A stretch of DNA of 64,000 nt. It comes from Epiperipatus broadwayi. Lineage: Eukaryota > Onychophora > Udeonychophora > Euonychophora > Peripatidae. The stretch is taken from positions 1,313,238-1,377,237 of the forward strand of contig JAQFVV010006200.1 of NCBI GenBank assembly GCA_028023455.1, given 5' to 3'. Below, in pieces: positions 48,917-62,690 of this stretch (its first letter is position 1; each line of letters starts with the position of its first letter). The position numbers were made by a program, and so were the translations under genes. The notes beneath the pieces were generated by a model. The model searched no databases. It saw only the letters and a list, made by a program, of their open reading frames with translations, and was not told the origin of the DNA.

Positions 48917-49623
48917 TTATAAATGGAGGGATTTGAATTTAGGATTTTCAGTTTATATTCATTCTTCACACCATCTCAAACAATCAATATACTTAACCAC
49001 ACACATGTGAACAGATAAATAAACCCCTATATATATATATTTCATGCAGAATCAGCACGCATCCATTGAACCAAATCATAATCTCCCACACACATATACA
49101 ATCAGTGCTCAGCCTATATTAAGATAACAATTTCTTAAATTTTAATGGTCAGGCTTTGATCTTCTCATCCTTACAACAATTGAAAAACCAATGACGGAAT
49201 GCTCAAAGCTCCTAATGGATTTGATATTAGAAATTACTTCAGTCTAACCCCTCATATTATCAGACTATCATATATCCATTTATATTAATAGGAGGGGGAT
49301 GAGCTGGACATTTACTATGATGTAACTTGTCTCCAAGGCAATGAGTAATTAAGATATTCATTCATTATACTGACTGTTTACTAATTTTCAGTCCATTAAC
49401 AATTGAGGAATTCCTATCTTCATATGGGCCAAACACTGATTGTATGTGTATGTAGGAGATTATGATCTGGCCCAATTGATGAGTGCTGGTTCTGCATAAA
49501 ATACATATATTGGTGATTATTTATTTTTTAACATGTGTGTGATTATGTGTATCAATTGTTTGAGATAGAGTGGAAGACAAATATAGACTAAAATCCTAAG
49601 TTCAAATCCCTCTATTTATAATA
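48917..49623. mobile_element. Family A inverted retroposon, copy A6
   Basis: The outer ends TATAAATGGAGGGATTTGAA and TTCAAATCCCTCTATTTATA are perfect inverted partners. Both arms hold hammerhead relics. In the left arm (minus, about 49027-49082) the first core box is lost. In the right arm (plus, about 49464-49522) the core reads TTGATGA and GAAA has become AAAA. Inner sequence is shared with the copies at 49690 and 61628. Confidence 0.8.
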
Positions 49624-49689
49624 GTAAACATTTAGTATACTGAATAAATAGATTAATTACAATGTTTTGAAAATAGATTACATCATGGT

Positions 49690-50086
49690 ATAAGTCCAGT
49701 CCATCCCTCTCCTATTAATATTAATGAATATGTGGTGGTCTGATAATATGAGGAGTTAGCTGGATGTAATATCTACTTGGGTATGAATACAATATCATAT
49801 TCATTAGGAACTTTGAGCTTTCCATCATTGGTTTTTCAATGAAGTGGATGGTTGAATTGTTGGAAGGATGAGCGGATTGAAGCCTGTCCATTAAAGTTTA
49901 AGGAATTGCTATCTAATATAGGCTGAGCACTGATTGTATATATGAGTGCCGGTGCTGCACGAAATACATATATTAATGATCATTTATCTTTTTCACATGT
50001 TTGTGGTCATGTGAATCGGTTGTTTGAAATGGAGTGGAGGATAAATATAGACTGAAAATCCTAAGTTCAAATCTCTCTCTTTATTA
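49690..50086 (+). mobile_element. Family A retroposon, copy A7
   Basis: It follows the previous copy in the plus orientation and ends TAAGTTCAAATCTCTCTCTT. The hammerhead region near 49938-49990 has lost the first core box and one strand of stem I. It still keeps stem II GTGC/GCAC and the GAAA box. Confidence 0.72.
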
Positions 50087-53000
50087 CTTATTATAGTTTT
50101 TTTATTTGTTTTATTTGCTTTTTTTAAAACTTTATTACCTGTTTTTACAATTTATTTAAATCTGTCTACATTTTCTATCGGAAATTGTCCGACACATAGA
50201 TGAAAATATTATTTAATAGATTATTTATACCATTCAAAATTACAAAACAAAAATATGCCTCCTCCCCCATTGTTTCAAATCGATGTTGTCTTTTTTTTTT
50301 TCAGAAAATGTAATGCGATCTTTTCTCAATACTTGTAGAATCAGAACTATGTGATGATAATAAGATGTTAAAACATTTATTACTTCATATAACTATTTAT
50401 TATATATTTTGGCAACAAAATTTTTTGCCCCTGAAAATATTTGCCCATAATACGTACCTTGCCAATAAATAAAGGCTTTCGTATAATATTTCTAGAGTAT
50501 GAGTCTTTGTGTGTGTATGGATATCAGTAAACTAAATTTTACTTTAATATCTAGGAGCAATTGGTTAGTGAACTTAAGTATGTTATATTCACTGTGAAGT
50601 TTTTTCCAAATAAGTGATTGACCTTAAAAAATATAACAAATCAATTAACTAGTAATTAAAGAAGTAGTTCATTGTTACCAGTTTAGCTTTATGCATAGTG
50701 GGTTTATAATTACAAATGGTATTTCTTATAAATTTTTTAAAGATGTTTATAACATTATATTATTTCAACTCTGTCTTAAGCTAATTTTCCATAATATAGT
50801 AAAATTTAAAGGCTATTTTATAATTTATTCCATTTTTTTAAAATTACATTGGGGGGGGGGGCACTTATTAACTAAATGGTATTAAGGTTATGCAAATGTG
50901 GAGAATATTTATAGGCAGCTGAAAAGAATGTTAAAGGTTCAGAAGTTTTCATCTTGTGCTGTGATAAGTTAAATATTTAAGTATTTCAATAATTTGAAAG
51001 TTTGGTGTACCGGTTTAATTGATTGGTTGGATTGTTTAAATATATTAAAAAACAGCTTATAAATATACCACCTGACTATATTTGTTGTTCATGAATCCAT
51101 ACAAAGTTCAGGTATTAGAAGTGAAAGTGTTGAACCATGATTTACAGATTTTAAACTCTAGAATTCAACATTCTCCAGCTGCACCATCTGTATATTAGTT
51201 TTATTAATGAAACTAGAACAAACCAGTCAATATAGTAGCATAACAAAAGTTCAAAAATCACTCCCACCAATAAATATATTTTCCAATCATAATATGGATT
51301 TAGAACTTCTACTAATAAGATCAAGTTTATTTGTAAGGAAAATAAAGATGGTATAGTATTAATAAAAATATATGGTTTGTAACTTATACTCATGCACAGG
51401 GTATCAATCAGAGACAGAAGACCAATACTATTCATCAGCTTAATTCCTATTAATATTTATGTATAATCATAGTTTTAGTTTTTGTAATCATACCCTGAAT
51501 TTAGCACTGTAAGTCATAATGCTTAACATATCCAATGATAAATTATTTCCAGTAAATCTTTAAAAGTTCCACTATTTATTTATTCAATTTTATAGTGCTT
51601 ATAGACAGACAAACAAAGAGAGAGAGGGGGGGAAATAAATACATATACAAACAGACAGATAAGTACATAGATTAATGGTTTAAAAAGTCTTAATTAATAT
51701 ACTGTAATCTAATAATAGTTCATACATTCCTCCATACTAAAAATAAATATATAGCCATTTTCAAATAATAATTAAATGGGTAACACACCCTCAACTATTT
51801 CAAAACCAAAAGGCCGACATGTGATAAGATTCAAATGTCAAATCATAAAAATATTATATGAATATGCTACATATTACATCACAAAGCCTTAACAGAATGT
51901 AAATCATTTACAGTTCAGTAGCAAAATTTTATTACTGATTGTAACCAAATCATGGATGAAACACGGATCACAATAGTTTTCTCTGCCTTGTTATTTATCA
52001 GATCTAACATTAATAGTTTAATTTTTATGGATGTGCATAAATAATGCTATGTGGATTTCCTCTTTCACCACACAATCTGAAAAAGTAGATCATTATTATT
52101 GCTATCAACATGAATAAGGTTAATTCAGAAGATGATGATTTACCACACTACTGTTTTCAAACACTTCTGACAATCATATTTAAAATAAGTCAAATTTAAA
52201 ACTTTTTTCATCCCTACTTTTTTATTTTCCTTCTTAAATGTGTGCATCTGCATATAAAAATATTCTATTCATTTTCTTTATTTCAAAGCCAAGCACTGTA
52301 ATCTAAGTTATTAACAAATATGTGACAAATATCTTGCATTCACATTTTTAACACCATCCAGTTTAAATAAATATATTAATGATTATTAATCATTTATTAG
52401 ACTAGTGTTTTAATTATATCTCCACACTAGTACTGGATTATTGGCTTTTAGCAACTAGGGACAAGACTTTTGTTTCCACATCTAAAAGCACTTTTACTTG
52501 TTTAATTGTCCAATCAAACAGATTTAAAATCTATGATTTTATAACTAAGCCAACTTTTTTTATTTAGTTATATAAAACTGTTATTAGTCTACTAACTATA
52601 TATTATATTGACCACAGTTTTGTTACCTGTATATATTTTTTAGCAAGGATAATATATATCATCAAAGCGCTTCTGATTACTTCATTCTATTTAGTCTCTT
52701 CCAGTGTCTCTGATTGATTAGTTACAGAAAAGTCAATGGCAATGCTATTATATCCATATTCTCGGCCAAGTTACTGATTTCTTTTGTCAATGAGAAGCTT
52801 TTAGATTTGAAATTTCACATCCAGAAACTCTTTTGTATTATCAAGATAATAAAATAAAATTAAAAAATGCTGTTAAGTTTTTAAACCTATTCCAATCTAA
52901 TTTAACACTATGTCAGCAACTATATATTTTAGTAATAGCAGTTTTGTTTTAACTAAAGTCATTTTTCATCATTCTTTGGCAAAGAAGTTTTATTTACTAA

Positions 53001-53612
53001 ATAAAATATTGTATGATTTATTCTGCTTACTTTCAATATCTGCAATTAAAAACAATAATGTTCTTTAAATATGTATAAATAATATTTAAAAAGTACATAT
53101 AAAAATCTATTTATTTTATGATATTTATGTATGAACAATTATTATGATGAACTTGATTTTGAAGACTATATAGAATGGTGTTGTCTGTTACTTTCCAGTT
53201 TTTAGTCACTTAACAGAATATTTTTACAAAAAGTAAATTTATATTTTAATTTTTATTTTTGTACATAGATGGCAGGTATAATCAAGGAATCAAATAAAAT
53301 TTTAATTCACTCAGACCTAGCACAGAGCAATGAGACATTTTCATATCATGCTTGTCATGAAGAAATCTAAGTTTCAATTTAATTTGAAAACATTATTACA
53401 TTTCAAATATATTTTTATTTAAATTATAATTTATTAATAAAAATAAAATATATTTAATTTTTATATATACTAATGTTCTTTAAATATTAAAATAATCCAC
53501 ATAGCAAACAAATGTAAATTGGAAGCTCTGACATAAGTTTTTTATTTTTCAGTATAAATTAAGAATATTTTGCACTTATATCATTTTTAATACATTTATT
53601 AATTTTAAAATA
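50087..53612. other. AT-rich sequence, nothing recognised
   Basis: A run of ten G lies near 50851 and a GA-rich tract near 51620. The open frames at 50691-50885 and 51151-51435 have no family features. About 52335-52412 is a diverged copy of the sequence at 23850. Confidence 0.45.
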
Positions 53613-53621
53613 TTAATTATT

Positions 53622-54354
53622 AGTAAATAAGCATTTATTTTTATATAGCACTATTTCTACAATTATATTACATTCAAATATCAGCCTTTCAAGCCAATTG
53701 TGCATGCACCTTTGAAAGTGTTAAATAATAAATGAATACTTTCCTCTCCAATACAAGATATAGTATTTATGCAGGAATAAAAGGTATCCTCTTATTCCTA
53801 TGACTCAAATTCTTATATATGAGCAAATCTGAAGTACTGTTGAGGAAAGTGTGAAAGTGGTATTCTCACTTTAAATTACTATTTACAATGTTTGAATGAA
53901 TGACGGTGAAATTGTCTAGAATTTACTAAACGTCACTCTAACTGAAAATTTATTATTTAACACTCTCAAAGGCACATGCACAATTGGCTTGAAAGGCTGA
54001 TATTTGAATGTAATACAATTGTAGACATAGTGCTATATAAAAATAAATGCTTATTTACTCATAATTAAGTTTCAGTTAGAGTGACATTTAGTAAATTCTA
54101 GACAATTTCACCGACATCATTCATTCAAATACTGGAAATAATAATTTAAAGTGAGAATTCCACTCTCACGCTTTCCTCAACAGTACTTCAGATTTGCTCA
54201 TATATAAGAATTTGAGTCATAGGAATAAGAGGATTCCTTTTATTCCTGCATAAATACTATATCTTGTATTGGAGAGGAAAGTATTCATTTATTATTTAAC
54301 ACTCTCAAAAGCACATGCACAATTGGCTTGAAATGCTGATATTTGAATGTAATG
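53622..54354 (-). mobile_element. Family C inverted retroposon
   Basis: It is flanked by a 9-bp duplication TTAATTATT (53613-53621 and 54355-54363). Two arms of about 300 bp are inverted; for example TGAGCAAATCTGAAGTACTG pairs with CAGTACTTCAGATTTGCTCA. The left end, read on the minus strand, carries a tail AGTGCTATATAAAAATAAA. A second tail of the same type sits in the middle (near 54030), so one arm contains its own 3' end. Shared GTGCATG(C/T)GCAA and GCTATATAAA link it to family D. Confidence 0.82.
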
Positions 54355-54363
54355 TTAATTATT

Positions 54364-54934
54364 GCAATAATTTAATTTTCTTACAAATTAAATTCAAAAT
54401 GAATGCTATACTTATACAAAATTAAAACTAACATTTTAAAACTCATTTAAATTACATTTAATATTCAGTGAACATATTTAAAAAAGTTATTAATTAAGGA
54501 ATATTATAAAAAATTCATCATTTTTTTTAATTAGCTAACATATAATTTATCTTTATTGGTTAGCAAATGGATAGTTAGATCATTTTTAATGAAATCTAAA
54601 TGTTCCAAAATAAGCATAAAATTGTCAAATGCTTAATGAACTGACAATAAAGAAATATATTGCACAGTATGGATGAGAAAGTTGCTATGTACATACTCAC
54701 CCTAATATTTATCTTATTTCTATAAATGTCATACATCAAAGCTTTAGAGATATGATTATTTGTATGAAGTATGATCTTTTCCTACTACTATTACTAGCTA
54801 TTATCCTTGTCAGCTTCATTTGAAAATATTACTACTTTCTCTCATAGTTACTCTTCAAAATTTTCTTGAGACACTGACATCACTTTTACATGTAAATTAT
54901 GCAGAACCTAATATATAGCTGAAACATAAAATAC
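54364..54934. other. AT-rich sequence, nothing recognised
   Basis: No supported feature. Confidence 0.5.
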
Positions 54935-54944
54935 ATTATGTACT

Positions 54945-55328
54945 GTATGGATTTTAAACTATACATAAATGAATACTCTCATTCTCAAACACAATAAAGT
55001 TTTTATGAAAAGATAGTATGAATCCATCTATCTTTTCAACCCAAATGTTTAAGTCATTCATTCAGGTATAATAAAGTGATTTGGAGTCAGTGCTTGATGT
55101 CTTCATGCTCTCATCTCCAAACACTTAAGATTGGCCCATACTTAAATGTTTGGGTTGAAAAGATAGATGGATTCATTCTATCTTTTCATAAAGACTTTAT
55201 CTTGTGTTTGAGAATGAGAGTATTCATTTATATATAGTTTAAAATCTGTAAAGCGCATGTGTGTTAGACTGATCGCTAATTTACAATTACAATTTATTAA
55301 CATAGTGCTATATAAATAAATACCTTAT
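54945..55328 (+). mobile_element. Family D inverted retroposon, copy D2
   Basis: It is flanked by a 10-bp target duplication ATTATGTACT (54935-54944 and 55329-55338). Long inverted arms include ATTCTCAAACACAA/TTGTGTTTGAGAAT and AACCCAAATGTTTAAG with its complement. The right end has the family tail AGTGCTATATAAATAAATAC. The left end starts inside the arm (lacking the GCACATGCGC part), which is a 5' truncation. Confidence 0.85.
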
Positions 55329-55338
55329 ATTATGTACT

Positions 55339-56416
55339 TGTAGGATCAATCTCAGAATCAGTTTTATAAATAATAATATTGATAGATCCATTTCTTACTA
55401 CATTATGCCTTTATTTCTTCAGATCTAATTCATCATCATTCTCTGTTTTGACTAAAGCACAGATTCTCGATTTTTTCTTTACAGACTTTATTTTATTTTT
55501 ATGATTTTTCTCCATGCAATTCCATCTAATGCACATGATGCATGCATGCACACACATTTTTGATAAACATTTATAAGTGCAGGTAGTATTCTTTCATTTT
55601 TTTCATACTAAGTTCTTCTCTCATTGTAATTAATTATCTTTGTGGAAGAGTAAAAAACAACAGTAAGGACCATGCATGTGGATTCTATTATCCTATGAAT
55701 AATTTCCTCATCAATGATCTATCAAACATAGCATTGCAACATATGATTTTCTAGTTCTTATAATTTTAGTAAAAGTTATATTTTTAAATATTCTAATAGA
55801 AAAAAATGTGCACAAATTTTTACCAGCATATAGGATTATCAGATGAGTTAAGATGTATATAATTTTAATTATATTTTTACATGTAAAAAAAAAATTGATA
55901 ATTTCAATACAAAACTATTTTTAATTATAACAGCAAATTAATTGTCACTACAACATTACTTACATTTTTAGATATTAGTTTGTAAAAACATATATCTTTT
56001 TTCATGTCATGTTTACATGTAATTAATTAGATGTGCGCATACATGAGTATAAATTGGCCAACTTCTTCAATATTATGCTTTGTTTTTTTTTCATCTTATA
56101 AAAGTTATTATTAAAATAAATACTTGAAAATAAAATTATTAATAATAAATATTTATTTTTCTAGGAACGAAAGTCCCCAAATATATGTAAGAAAGGCTAG
56201 ACCAGAAGCTTTGTTGAATAACTGAAAGTTTTCCATTTTCAGAAGAAAAAAAAATTATAATAACTAGTAAATACAATTATACCTATTTTTTTTAATTTTA
56301 TTTTGTGTATAACATTATATAATTTTATAACTAACATATCTAAATGTGCAATTTTTATTTTTTAAATTACTACCAAAGATTTTTTTATTTTATTTTCTGA
56401 GTATATAAATATTTGA
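55339..56416. other. AT-rich sequence, nothing recognised
   Basis: A short palindromic GATGCATGCATGC run near 55540. No supported gene. Confidence 0.5.
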
Positions 56417-56850
56417 AAACCAGGCACTCTTCACAAACCTGGAGCTTTAATTGTAAGTATAGGGGATTTGAACTCAAATTTTCAAGCACCCTTCAACTAT
56501 CCACACTATCTCATACAACTGATACACAAGACCACACACATGCAGAAAAGATAAATAATCACCAATATACATATTTCATGCTAAACCAGCACTCATCAGT
56601 TGGTCCAGATTATCATCTCCCACACATATATATAATGAGTGCTCAGTTTATATTAAGATAGCAAATCTTCATATTTTAATGGACAGGCTTCAATCCATCC
56701 CAACCTCCAACTTTTCAGCCATCCATATCATTAAAAATCTGATGATGAAAACTCAAATTCCATGCTGATGCTAATATTATTGTCATGCATGTGTGTAGTC
56801 TTGTGTATCAGTTATATGAGATAGTGTGGATAGTTTCTGGGTATATGTGA
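56417..56850 (-). mobile_element. Family A retroposon, copy A8
   Basis: The left end has the extended terminus AAAACCAGGCACTCTTCACA and GGGGATTTGAACTCAAATTT. Read on the minus strand this is a B-box-like GAGTTCAAATCCCC, with a loose A-box-like ATAGTGTGGATAG upstream. The hammerhead is at 56554-56614. The right arm is reduced to GTCTTGTGTATCAGTTATAT and GATAGTGTGGATAG. Confidence 0.78.
56554..56614 (-). ncRNA. Hammerhead ribozyme, family A, complete copy
   Basis: Minus strand: GATAATC, TGGA loop, CCAA, CTGATGA, stem II GTGCT(GGTTT)AGCAT, GAA, ATATGTAT (stem III, its first A completing GAAA), A at the cleavage site, TTGG, T, GATTATT. All core positions are present. It differs from the copy at 41918 mainly in the stem II loop and by one outer pair that becomes G-U. 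Same 61-nt length. Confidence 0.87.
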
Positions 56851-58339
56851 ATTTTTATTTATTTATTTTGTTTTATACTAATTTTTATTTATTTTTATTT
56901 TTTTCAGATGCATTATTAAGTTCTTGTGAAAATTGTATCTTCAACAGATGCATGAAAATTCAATATGTTGCTTCAGATATGAATTAATTAAACCATGCAG
57001 AATTTAATAAAAATACTATCATAGTATATGTTTTTCAAGAAATTAATGACAGGGTTATACATTTTGTATTATATTTTTTTTATTAGCTATTTTAAAATTC
57101 AATATATAAATATATTGTAATGTGATGGGGATATCAAAGTGGTCATATCTGGTGTAATGAAAAATCATCATCAACCCCAGTTCAACAAGATATTTCAAAT
57201 AATGAAACAAAATATAAGTAATGTTAGATATCAAAGAAAGCATGTGATCATGAGAGATCTATGTAAAATCAGTCAACTACTCCTTAACGAAAAGCATAAC
57301 TACCCATACATCAACCAGCATTATTAATAAGTAAAAGTAAGTAATACTAAAATAACCATTCATCATCATGAATGATCAACAATAAAATAAATCATCAGTC
57401 CATCTTATAGTTGGGTTGAAATGGGTCTACTATAGTCCATGCTAACTATTGAGACTTTGCCACCTTAGGCAATTATTTAAATCTTAATTTGGATGCACAA
57501 ACTTAAGTGCTAACCCATCATAATACATAATAATCAAAACAATGATGTTGGGACACTAAAACATGCTGATCATAATCAATGCTCTTATCACTTAGTACCA
57601 TTAATGTACTGGCCAACTACAAACTTAAATTTTAATAAGACAACTAAAATAAAATGTAATGCATGGGCTTTAAAGAATATTATCTTAGTGCCAATCTAGT
57701 ATCAACTAGATGCTCATAAACACTAATATACACCCCCATTCATATATTCAGCCAGTTCTTGAATCTAGCTCAGAGAACATAAGCTCTATTACTGTATGGT
57801 GACCAAGAGATGATGCAATATAGTTTTTAACAATTGAATACATAATATTCTAAAAAACTTAGTAAGTTCACTGGAATAATTTTAGTAATGAAATACAAGT
57901 TTATGAATAATAATAAAAATGATATTAAGGTCTCTAGAGTATGGTTATACATATAAATTAAGACTTCTGATTTTGATTAACATGCAATAATAAAAAAAGC
58001 TATTACATTGCAATTTACAATGATTACTACACAAAATTCAAGTTACTGTTATGCTTTACAATATCTCTTAATGGGTTCATATATACATAATTTGCACAGA
58101 TGTGCAATACATTAGTTTGCAGTGAATACATTTAAATTGTCAAAAAATGATTAAAATTTTTAAGTTATATATTTTTTATAATACAAATACCTATGCTAGG
58201 TTTACTTAAACATATATATATATAATTGTGCATGTATGTGTGGAACAATAATTTATTAATTTATTAACAGAATATATTTAAATTTGTTAAAATAAGAGAA
58301 TTATTAATTTTACAGCATGTAATTAACATTTATGTTTGT
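56851..58339. other. AT-rich sequence, nothing recognised
   Basis: The open frames near 57055-57327 overlap on opposite strands and show no family features. Confidence 0.5.
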
Positions 58340-58539
58340 GCACATAGAAATATATGTGCACATTGATTTTAATTTAACACAATACAATTATTAAAGATTA
58401 TTTTCCCAAATAATTCTCTTTGCTAAATATCATCTTTTTGCACATAGAAATATATGTGCACATTGATTTTAATTTAACACAATAAAATTATTAAAGATTA
58501 TTTTCCCAAATAATTCTCTTTGCTAAATATCATCTTTTT
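58340..58539. repeat. Exact-length 100-bp tandem duplication
   Basis: Two adjacent 100-bp units begin GCACATAGAAATATATGTGC (58340 and 58440) and end ATATCATCTTTTT. I see a single difference (ACAATAC versus ACAATAA). The near identity implies a recent duplication. The unit start is itself a short palindrome. Confidence 0.95.
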
Positions 58540-59580
58540 TCTTTAAAAGTAAGTACTATCAATTTTTTGACAGTTTATAAAAGTTTTTTTTCTGTTTTGA
58601 TAGATTACTGTAAAAGCATGAATTAAATAAATGTTCTTATTTTCTTTCTATAAAATTATCTATGAATTATTTCTTTTTGATTTTAATTCAAGTAAAATTA
58701 TATATTTGTTAATGTCATATTTTAAGAAATTACTAAAACAATGTCTTTAATATATATTTATCAAATTGTATGTGGATTGCTCTTTTCTTTTAGATGTATG
58801 ACTCAAACAAATTATTCATTTATCTGTGCTTCTCTGAATATAGCTGAAATAGCATATATATATATAATTTTTCATTCATTAATGGTTTCTCTGGGAAAGC
58901 TGGTAGACTGGCTTGAAATCATTGAAATAGGTATTATCATGTAAGGGTTGTTCTGCAATTGGTTCCACTTCGACTTCACACAAGATAACTGTTTTGTTCT
59001 CATTTGTTCAAGCTAATGACTCAGAAGAAGTTGATATAAACTTCAGGTGAATCAAAATTCTTCTGAAAAAAAACTAGTAGCAGTTCCTAGATCTACTATC
59101 CTACTTTCAACTACATATCATCCATGGTAAATATCTATAAAGCTTTGGAAACCATTTCTTCTGTCCAGCTAAAACCAACTGCTGCAAACTTCAACAAGCT
59201 GCAACAAAATATTATAACTAACTTATAGCTGGCCAATTTAGCTAGCTAAATTGCTTCCAATTCTGTCAACTCCTCAAAAATATTAGCCAACTCTCTTTTC
59301 AAAAACCATATCCAGACTAAAATAATCTTTTTATCCAACTCAAAAAGGCTTGGATTTGGGATAATAAAAACACATTTAATTAAAATCAGTGTTTTTTTCT
59401 TATCTTTTCAAAAAGATCACTAATCCTTTCAAAAGCTACTTTGAAATTTTACCAAAGGTGATCTACATGTTTCTACTTAGATAGAGAAATGCACACAAGC
59501 ATTAATTAAAAAAATATATATTTTAGGCAAGTTTTAATTAAAAGATTTCAAAAATAAACCTATTTGTTTTTAAATTTCAA
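58540..59580. other. AT-rich sequence, nothing firmly recognised
   Basis: 58950-59340 is slightly richer in C and reads like a decayed coding stretch (many Gln, Leu and Asn codons, with stops). It might be a remnant of a LINE first ORF, but I cannot support a family. Confidence 0.35.
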
Positions 59581-61472
<1,892 letters not shown>

Positions 61473-61627
61473 TCATAATAAGATTCTGTTTTAAATCCAG
61501 GATTATTTAACCACTTACAGTTATTATTATTCCCCATGAATATTGACAAATATCTACAAAAAATTTTGTCTGTGTTCCTTTACTTTATATATATGTGCAT
61601 ACACACAAATATGTTGCTGTGTTCATG

Positions 61628-62525
61628 TAATCTAACCAGTTACAATATATATATATTAAACTCAGACTTACAAACTTCCTACAGCTATCCACTTCTTAAA
61701 AAACCGATGCCCATGACCACATATATGTGAAAAAGATAAAAGATTTCCAAGATACATATTTCATGCTGACCAGCATGTTGGTCCAGATCATCATTTTTTA
61801 CACATATATACAATCAATGCTCAGTTTATATTAAGATAGCAAATCTTCAAACTTTAACAGACAGGCTCCAATCATCTCTATTCTCCAACTCTTCAGCCAT
61901 CTATATCATTGAAAATCTAACAATAGAACACTCAAAGCCATTATTGATAACAATTTTATTATCATGTCCATGTTGACTTTGTCACTCTGACCCATCATGC
62001 ATAGGATCTTAATCTGCCTATTTTGAATATATAGAAGAGGGATGGATAGAATACAGTATAGACAATATACTTGTATTTAAATATTAGTTTTCAGCCTGTA
62101 TTCTGCCCATTCCTCTTCTATGTATTTAAATGGACATATTAAGGTCCTATGCATGAGAAATTGGAATGCATCAAAGTCAACATGAGTATCCTCATAAAAT
62201 TGACATCAGGAGAGCTTTGAGCATTTCATCATCAGATTTTCAATGATATGGATGACTGAACAATTGGAGAAAATATTGAAGCTTGTCCATCAAAATTTGA
62301 AGATTTGCTATCTTAATGTAAACTGAGTACTGTTTGTATATATGTGTGGGAGATGATGATCTAGACCAACTGATGGATGAGTGTTGGTTCAGCATGATAT
62401 ATATATATAGATATAGGAGATCATTTATCTTTTTCAAATATATGTGGTCATGTTTATTGGTTGTATAAGATGGAGTGAAAAGTTGTAGGGAGCTTGAGAG
62501 TCTGAGTTCAAATCCTTTCTAATTA
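61628..62525. mobile_element. Family A inverted retroposon, longest copy A9
   Basis: About 900 bp with two arms. The left has AAACTCAGACTTACAAACTT and TTAAGATAGCAAATCTTCAA; the right has TTTGAAGATTTGCTATCTTA and AGTCTGAGTTCAAATCC. Both hammerhead sites are damaged. On the left (minus, about 61742-61795) most of CTGATGA is deleted but stem II and GAAA remain. On the right (plus, about 62357-62425) four bases are inserted after CTGATG and GAAA reads GATA. This copy best shows the complete internal sequence between the arms. Confidence 0.78.
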
Positions 62526-62603
62526 CATTAAGTTCAGTATAGATAATACACTTATTTAAATATTATATATATAATAAATATTACATATATATATATTGTT
62601 AAA
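62526..62603. other. AT-rich spacer
   Basis: TATA tracts only. Confidence 0.5.
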
Positions 62604-62690
62604 AGGAGGTTGCCTTGACAACAGTTTGAGATTGTTGGTTGTTATCTGTATTGGGATTATCTAAGCGTTGACTTGTTTCTAATGCTTATA
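62604..62690 (-). repeat. Copy of the 3425/3795 dispersed repeat
   Basis: AAAAGGAGGTTGCCTTGACA and GATTGTTGGTTGTTAT, then TTGGGATTATCTAAGCGTTG, are the reverse complement of the end of the repeat at 3840-3930. Confidence 0.7.
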
